Below, piece by piece: positions 4,749 through 7,683 of a stretch of DNA of 7,683 nt. The notes beneath the pieces are model-generated. The model worked only from the letters and a program-made list of their open reading frames with translations. It was not told where the DNA came from and made no database searches. The translations under genes and the position numbers were made by a program. Source of the stretch: Candidatus Levybacteria bacterium RIFCSPLOWO2_12_FULL_37_14 (GTDB lineage: Bacteria > Patescibacteriota > Microgenomatia > Levybacterales > UBA12049); contig MFPH01000009.1 of NCBI GenBank assembly GCA_001782645.1, forward strand, positions 1-7,683. Direction: 5' to 3'. Positions within the stretch are counted from its first letter, which is position 1; every line of letters begins with the position of its first letter.

Positions 4749-6614
4749 ATGATTACGAAAAAGCAAACTCAAGTCCTCAATTTTATAAAGGGCTATATGG
4801 CAAAGCATAGTTATGCCCCCTCTCTTGACGAGATCAAGAAGAAGTTTAAGCTCGCTTCTGTATCAACAGCACATTACTACATAAGCAAATTACAAGATGC
4901 TGGCTTTTTGAATAAAGAACACAATCAACCTCGTGCTGTTTCGACAATTAAAGCAAAGCAAACGGTTGAAATTCCCATTTTAGGAGCTATTGCCGCCGGA
5001 CAACCGATTGAGGCAATAGAAATTCCCGACGAGACAATAACAATCACAAGAGATGAAATTGGGAAGCAGGGCAAGCACTATGCTTTGCGTGTGCAAGGTA
5101 GCAGTATGATTGATGAGGGTATTTTTGATGGCGACATTGTAGTTATTCGCAAACAAGAAGTAGCAGAAAATGGTCAAACTGTTGTCGCTGTGATTGATGA
5201 CAACCAAGCAACGCTTAAAAAATTATATCGTGAAAATGGAAAGTTTAGACTACAACCGGCAAACCCGACACTGTTTCCAATTTATCGTAATGAGGTGGAA
5301 GTGAGAGGTGTTGTAGTTAAAATAATTCGCAATCTTGAATCACAACTTGATCAAGGGCAATCGAGAGATGAAAAGTATGTGCGTAAAATAGATTATTCGT
5401 GGGACTACAGAGGAGAAAAAACAAAATCGCACACGCACGGAATACATACTTATCCAGCGATGTTTATTCCCCAAGTCGGACGAAGACTATTAGAAACTTA
5501 TAGTAAAGAGGGTGATACAATTTGTGATATTTTTTGTGGCTCTGGTTCAGCTTTAGTTGAAAGTAGATTGATAGGAAGAAATGCCTACGGCATTGATCTT
5601 AATCCTTTGGCCATTTTTCTTGCGAAAGCAAAGACAACCCCAATCAATCCTCAAAAATTGACAAGAGAGTATATCGCTCTGCTTGATAGAGTAGGAAAAA
5701 TTAAAGATAAAGAAATACAAAGACCGGATTTTAAGAATATTGATTTTTGGTTCAAGGATAAAGTAATTGTTAAACTTGCGAAATTAAAGAAAGCGATACG
5801 CGAGATAAAAGATGAGACAATCCAGAATTTTTTGATGGTAGCTTTTAGTGAGACAGTTCGCTATTCCTCAAATACAAAGACTGGAGAATTTAAGTTGGTT
5901 CGAGTGAAAGCTGACAAACTAGAAAAACATGATCCAGATGTTATTGGTATATTTCGCAAACACGCAGAAAAAAATATCGCAGGAATGACTGATTTTTACA
6001 AAGATGCAAAAAAGGATTCTTGGACAAAAATAATATACGGAGACTCTTCAAAAGAGAATGGTATAAAAGCCAATTCTATTGACTGTATTATTACTTCTCC
6101 ACCATATGGCGATAGCCGTACAACTGTTGCTTATGGACAATTTTCTCGCCTTTCGGCGCAATGGATTGATGTATTCGATGATCCAAATGATGCCTCTGGC
6201 GTAGATAATGATCTTCTTGGTGGTAGGGCTACTAAAGATTTAATCCATACGCTCTCATCAGATTATCTAAAAGAATCATTAGAAAAAATTGCGAAACAAG
6301 ACGAAGCTAGAGCGAGAGATGTATTAAGTTTTAATCTTGGACTGAATGAATGTTTGAAGCAAGCTCATAGAATACTTAAATCCAAAAAATATTTCTGCCT
6401 TGTGGTTGGCAATAGGTTGGTAAAACAAGTTAGAATTCCAACGGATTTTATTATCGCTGAATTAGCAGAAAAAATAGGATTTACTTGCGAGGATATTATA
6501 GTTCGAAATATCCCAGGCAAAAGAATGCCGATCAAAAACTCCCCGACAAACATTGTCGGTGCTTTAGAAGAAACAATGAACAAAGAAAGTATCGTGGTTT
6601 TGCGGAAAAACTAG
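4749..6614 (+). CDS. LexA repressor - DNA methyltransferase fusion protein
   Basis: One uninterrupted 621-residue frame joins two complete proteins. Residues 1-65 form a LexA winged helix-turn-helix (YAPSLDEIKKKF, then SVSTAHYYISKL). Residues 74-195 form the S24 self-cleavage domain, with cleavage site IAAG (A83-G84), catalytic Ser119 in VQGSSM, and Lys157 in TLKKL. A short linker (about 196-210) leads to an amino-group DNA methyltransferase. HTYPAMFIPQ (about 233-242) suits motif X, DIFCGSGS (260-267) is the SAM-binding motif I, GIDLNP (281-286) is motif II, and TSPPY (449-453) is the catalytic motif IV. The long segment between I and IV probably holds target recognition, as in alpha-type order. 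TSPPY favours N4-cytosine methylation, which would suit an MvaI/BcnI-type partner, but N6-adenine is not excluded. Convergent with the endonuclease gene, overlapping it by 4 bases. Cleavage would split DNA-binding head from enzyme. Confidence 0.9.
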   Translation: MITKKQTQVLNFIKGYMAKHSYAPSLDEIKKKFKLASVSTAHYYISKLQDAGFLNKEHNQPRAVSTIKAKQTVEIPILGAIAAGQPIEAIEIPDETITITRDEIGKQGKHYALRVQGSSMIDEGIFDGDIVVIRKQEVAENGQTVVAVIDDNQATLKKLYRENGKFRLQPANPTLFPIYRNEVEVRGVVVKIIRNLESQLDQGQSRDEKYVRKIDYSWDYRGEKTKSHTHGIHTYPAMFIPQVGRRLLETYSKEGDTICDIFCGSGSALVESRLIGRNAYGIDLNPLAIFLAKAKTTPINPQKLTREYIALLDRVGKIKDKEIQRPDFKNIDFWFKDKVIVKLAKLKKAIREIKDETIQNFLMVAFSETVRYSSNTKTGEFKLVRVKADKLEKHDPDVIGIFRKHAEKNIAGMTDFYKDAKKDSWTKIIYGDSSKENGIKANSIDCIITSPPYGDSRTTVAYGQFSRLSAQWIDVFDDPNDASGVDNDLLGGRATKDLIHTLSSDYLKESLEKIAKQDEARARDVLSFNLGLNECLKQAHRILKSKKYFCLVVGNRLVKQVRIPTDFIIAELAEKIGFTCEDIIVRNIPGKRMPIKNSPTNIVGALEETMNKESIVVLRKN

Positions 6615-7312
6615 AGCAACTTAACTTTACTTGAAAAACAGTTATAGAGTTTATTTATTTTTACTCTAAAGCCAGTGCCGTGATTTCTTACGCTTCCATT
6701 TGGTCTGTAATACATACGAAAATCAACAACTATTTCATCTTTTTTGACCATTTTTTTGAATAACTCAAAATCAAAGCCACTTAACAAATATGCTTCGCTG
6801 AAATGAAAAAATTCTTTTCCCCTAACTTCTTTTGTCTCTGCAAGGACATATACAAGAGCGGGTAGTTTATTACCAAATTTTTTCTCCACAGATTCTATAT
6901 CCCAATAGATGTTTAGCTTTTTATTTTTCCCTTGCACTCGAATTTTGTCTTTCGCAAGAGCGAGCTTCAAAGATTGATTGTTGTATTTTTTGCATGACAA
7001 AGTAGAGTGAAGTTCTTTTAATCTACCATTATCCCTTTTTGAATATCCAAAATTATTAAGCAACATTCTGTCTCTATCTCCGCCCTTTGGAAGAGGTTCA
7101 AGAGTAAAAAGTGTCAACATTGATTTTGCATTTTTACGATATGCTTTTAACTCCGCAACCCCATCAATGTCGTGCAAGGGAATATTATTTTCTTTGATAT
7201 TTAGTAAATCTTCAAGAGTTTTACCAATTCCAGTGTCCCCGACACGATGAGTTTTAACAAAACCTAGTTTCTTAATGCGTATCAATTCTTTTTTAAGTTC
7301 AGTTAAGTCCAT
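6611..7312 (-). CDS. Type II restriction endonuclease, MvaI/BcnI family
   Basis: The 233-residue protein is full length for the MvaI/BcnI family (enzymes of about 240 residues). Family members act as monomers and cut CCWGG or CCSGG. Visible family features are GDTGIGKTLEDLL (25-37); the metal-binding core HDIDGVAELKAYR, with D48/D50, E54 and K56 giving the PD-(D/E)xK arrangement; SMLTLFTLEP (about 64-73); and a C-terminal RNHGTGFRVKI with H211, which corresponds to the conserved histidine region of BcnI. The exact recognition site cannot be read from sequence. The ATG follows the stop of the upstream regulator gene with only two bases between, so the two are probably translationally coupled. 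At the 3' end the stop codon overlaps that of the convergent methyltransferase gene. All key residues are present and it looks active. Confidence 0.9.
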   Translation of the reverse strand: MDLTELKKELIRIKKLGFVKTHRVGDTGIGKTLEDLLNIKENNIPLHDIDGVAELKAYRKNAKSMLTLFTLEPLPKGGDRDRMLLNNFGYSKRDNGRLKELHSTLSCKKYNNQSLKLALAKDKIRVQGKNKKLNIYWDIESVEKKFGNKLPALVYVLAETKEVRGKEFFHFSEAYLLSGFDFELFKKMVKKDEIVVDFRMYYRPNGSVRNHGTGFRVKINKLYNCFSSKVKLL

Positions 7313-7314
7313 AT

Positions 7315-7536
7315 TTATTTTATGAAAAAGGAAATGTCTTTTTTGTAGATGACTGCAAATTTCTTCATTTCTGCAACATCAAGCCGTCTCTCACCAGACT
7401 CAATTTTTGAAACATATGATTGCGGTTTACCAAGTTTATCGGCAACCTCTTGCTGGGCTAGCCCAGCCTCAATACGCGCTGTTTTTAAGCGTTCTATGAT
7501 CTCTTTGTAGTCATTTGTATAGACAGATTTGTTCAT
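7315..7536 (-). CDS. XRE-family helix-turn-helix regulator, controller (C) protein-like
   Basis: This 73-residue protein is essentially one helix-turn-helix domain. The HTH spans about residues 27-46 (QEVADKLGKPQSYVSKIESG), followed by ERRLDVAEMKKFAVIYKKD, typical of Cro/C1-type regulators. Its small size and position directly before a restriction endonuclease gene, separated by two bases, match the controller proteins of type II systems. Those bind their own promoter to delay and then limit endonuclease expression while the methyltransferase accumulates. A matching candidate operator lies upstream (7549-7587). The start at 7536 gives the full first helix and lies just downstream of the promoter with little or no leader. 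HTH identification is certain; the C-protein role is inferred from context. Confidence 0.85.
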   Translation of the reverse strand: MNKSVYTNDYKEIIERLKTARIEAGLAQQEVADKLGKPQSYVSKIESGERRLDVAEMKKFAVIYKKDISFFIK

Positions 7537-7548
7537 TTGTATTTATAT

Positions 7549-7587
7549 GATATATCCTATTGCAGAATAATCCCAAATCAGGATATA
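7549..7587 (-). promoter_or_regulatory. Promoter and candidate operator of the regulator-endonuclease operon
   Basis: On the minus strand TTGGGA (7571-7576) and TATATC (7549-7554) are 16 bases apart, upstream of the regulator ATG at 7536. A perfect 8-bp inverted repeat, TATATCCT (7551-7558) and AGGATATA (7580-7587), with a 21-base gap, brackets the promoter: one half overlaps the -10, the other lies beyond the -35. This is a reasonable binding site for the regulator itself. A second AT-rich hexamer TATAAA (7542-7547) closer to the ATG is an alternative -10 that would give a leaderless message. Confidence 0.5.
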
Positions 7588-7589
7588 AT
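7560..7589 (+). promoter_or_regulatory. Strong rightward promoter reading into the flanking repeat
   Basis: TTGCAG (7560-7565) and a perfect TATAAT (7584-7589) are 18 bases apart and point out of the island. An ATG at 7596-7598 lies six bases after the -10, the same leaderless geometry as the LexA-methyltransferase gene. The frame stays open to the window end but translates repeat sequence, so I do not call a gene. One half of the inverted repeat at 7580-7587 overlaps this -10, so a single regulator could control both divergent promoters. Confidence 0.45.
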
Positions 7590-7601
7590 GTATTTATGTA
7601 T

Positions 7602-7683
7602 TCAATTACCCGAAATTCGCCAAAAGAAAACAGCGGAGCAAATGGAAAATTCCTCCCCAAACCCCTCCTTTTCCATTTGCGAC
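7602..7683 (-). repeat. Right copy of the island-flanking inverted repeat (truncated by window end)
   Basis: These last 82 bases are the perfect reverse complement of 3157-3238, including the 12-bp-stem hairpin with the G-rich (here C-rich) loop. The copy is cut by the window edge and probably continues. Confidence 0.95.

Larger units (their letters stand above)
3157..7683. mobile_element. Inverted-repeat-bounded accessory (defence) island
   Basis: A payload of about 4.36 kb (3239-7601) lies between perfect inverted copies of the structured repeat. It contains a putative nuclease, a LexA-methyltransferase fusion, a restriction endonuclease and an XRE regulator, none of which is a core gene, whereas ftsZ and trxB lie outside. 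I see no transposase, integrase or target duplication. The island could have moved through recombination between repeat copies, or the repeats could have accumulated around it. The right end is cut by the window, possibly because an assembly broke in the repeat. Confidence 0.5.

Noticed and set aside
3992..6517. Avoidance of CCWGG/CCSGG inside the island as proof of enzyme specificity
   Set aside because: CCCGG at 3992-3996 and CCAGG at 6513-6517 both occur, and other copies lie outside the island; one short window cannot show avoidance.
7596..7683. Possible leaderless gene starting at 7596 and running off the window
   Set aside because: It has a good promoter and an open frame, but the sequence is the flanking repeat and the product has no protein-like features; not enough is visible.

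Overview
The window looks like a chromosomal stretch from a Candidate Phyla Radiation (Patescibacteria) genome, probably Parcubacteria-like. The grounds are a compact AT-rich layout, a stand-alone four-helix-bundle protein of the type common in those genomes, very short or absent 5' leaders with no clear Shine-Dalgarno sites, and the protein sequence style. TAA, TAG and TGA all act as stops, so I see no sign of a UGA-reassigned code. The taxonomic call is inference; there is no rRNA here.

Left part (1-2770), core genes: ftsZ (cell division GTPase), then a four-helix-bundle protein gene enclosed by a perfect 25-bp inverted repeat (1271-1295 / 1676-1700) that looks inserted between ftsZ and the next gene, then a thioredoxin-reductase-like flavoprotein (trxB-like) whose dinucleotide-binding motif is not the classical NADPH type. 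A convergent 50-codon small gene overlaps the trxB 3' end.

Middle (2872-3238), a non-coding repeat: about 370 bp of consecutive hairpins, several with G-rich loops on the + strand. The last 82 bp recur, perfectly and inverted, at the extreme right end of the window (7602-7683).

Right part (3239-7601), an accessory island between the two inverted copies. It holds (a) a leftward SEC-C / zinc-ribbon / PIN-like putative nuclease, (b) a rightward fusion of a complete LexA-type repressor (winged HTH plus self-cleaving S24 peptidase) to an amino-group DNA methyltransferase, and (c) a leftward two-gene operon of an XRE-family controller-like regulator and an MvaI/BcnI-family restriction endonuclease. 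The methyltransferase and endonuclease genes converge and share a CTAG in which their stop codons overlap.

How they may work together: (b) and (c) form a type II restriction-modification system in which the modification enzyme is itself a damage-sensitive repressor. The LexA half could autoregulate its own promoter and the overlapping divergent nuclease promoter, while self-cleavage on RecA activation would free the methyltransferase from the DNA-binding head. The XRE protein would set the timing of the endonuclease. The SOS coupling is inference; the fusion itself is directly visible as one uninterrupted frame.
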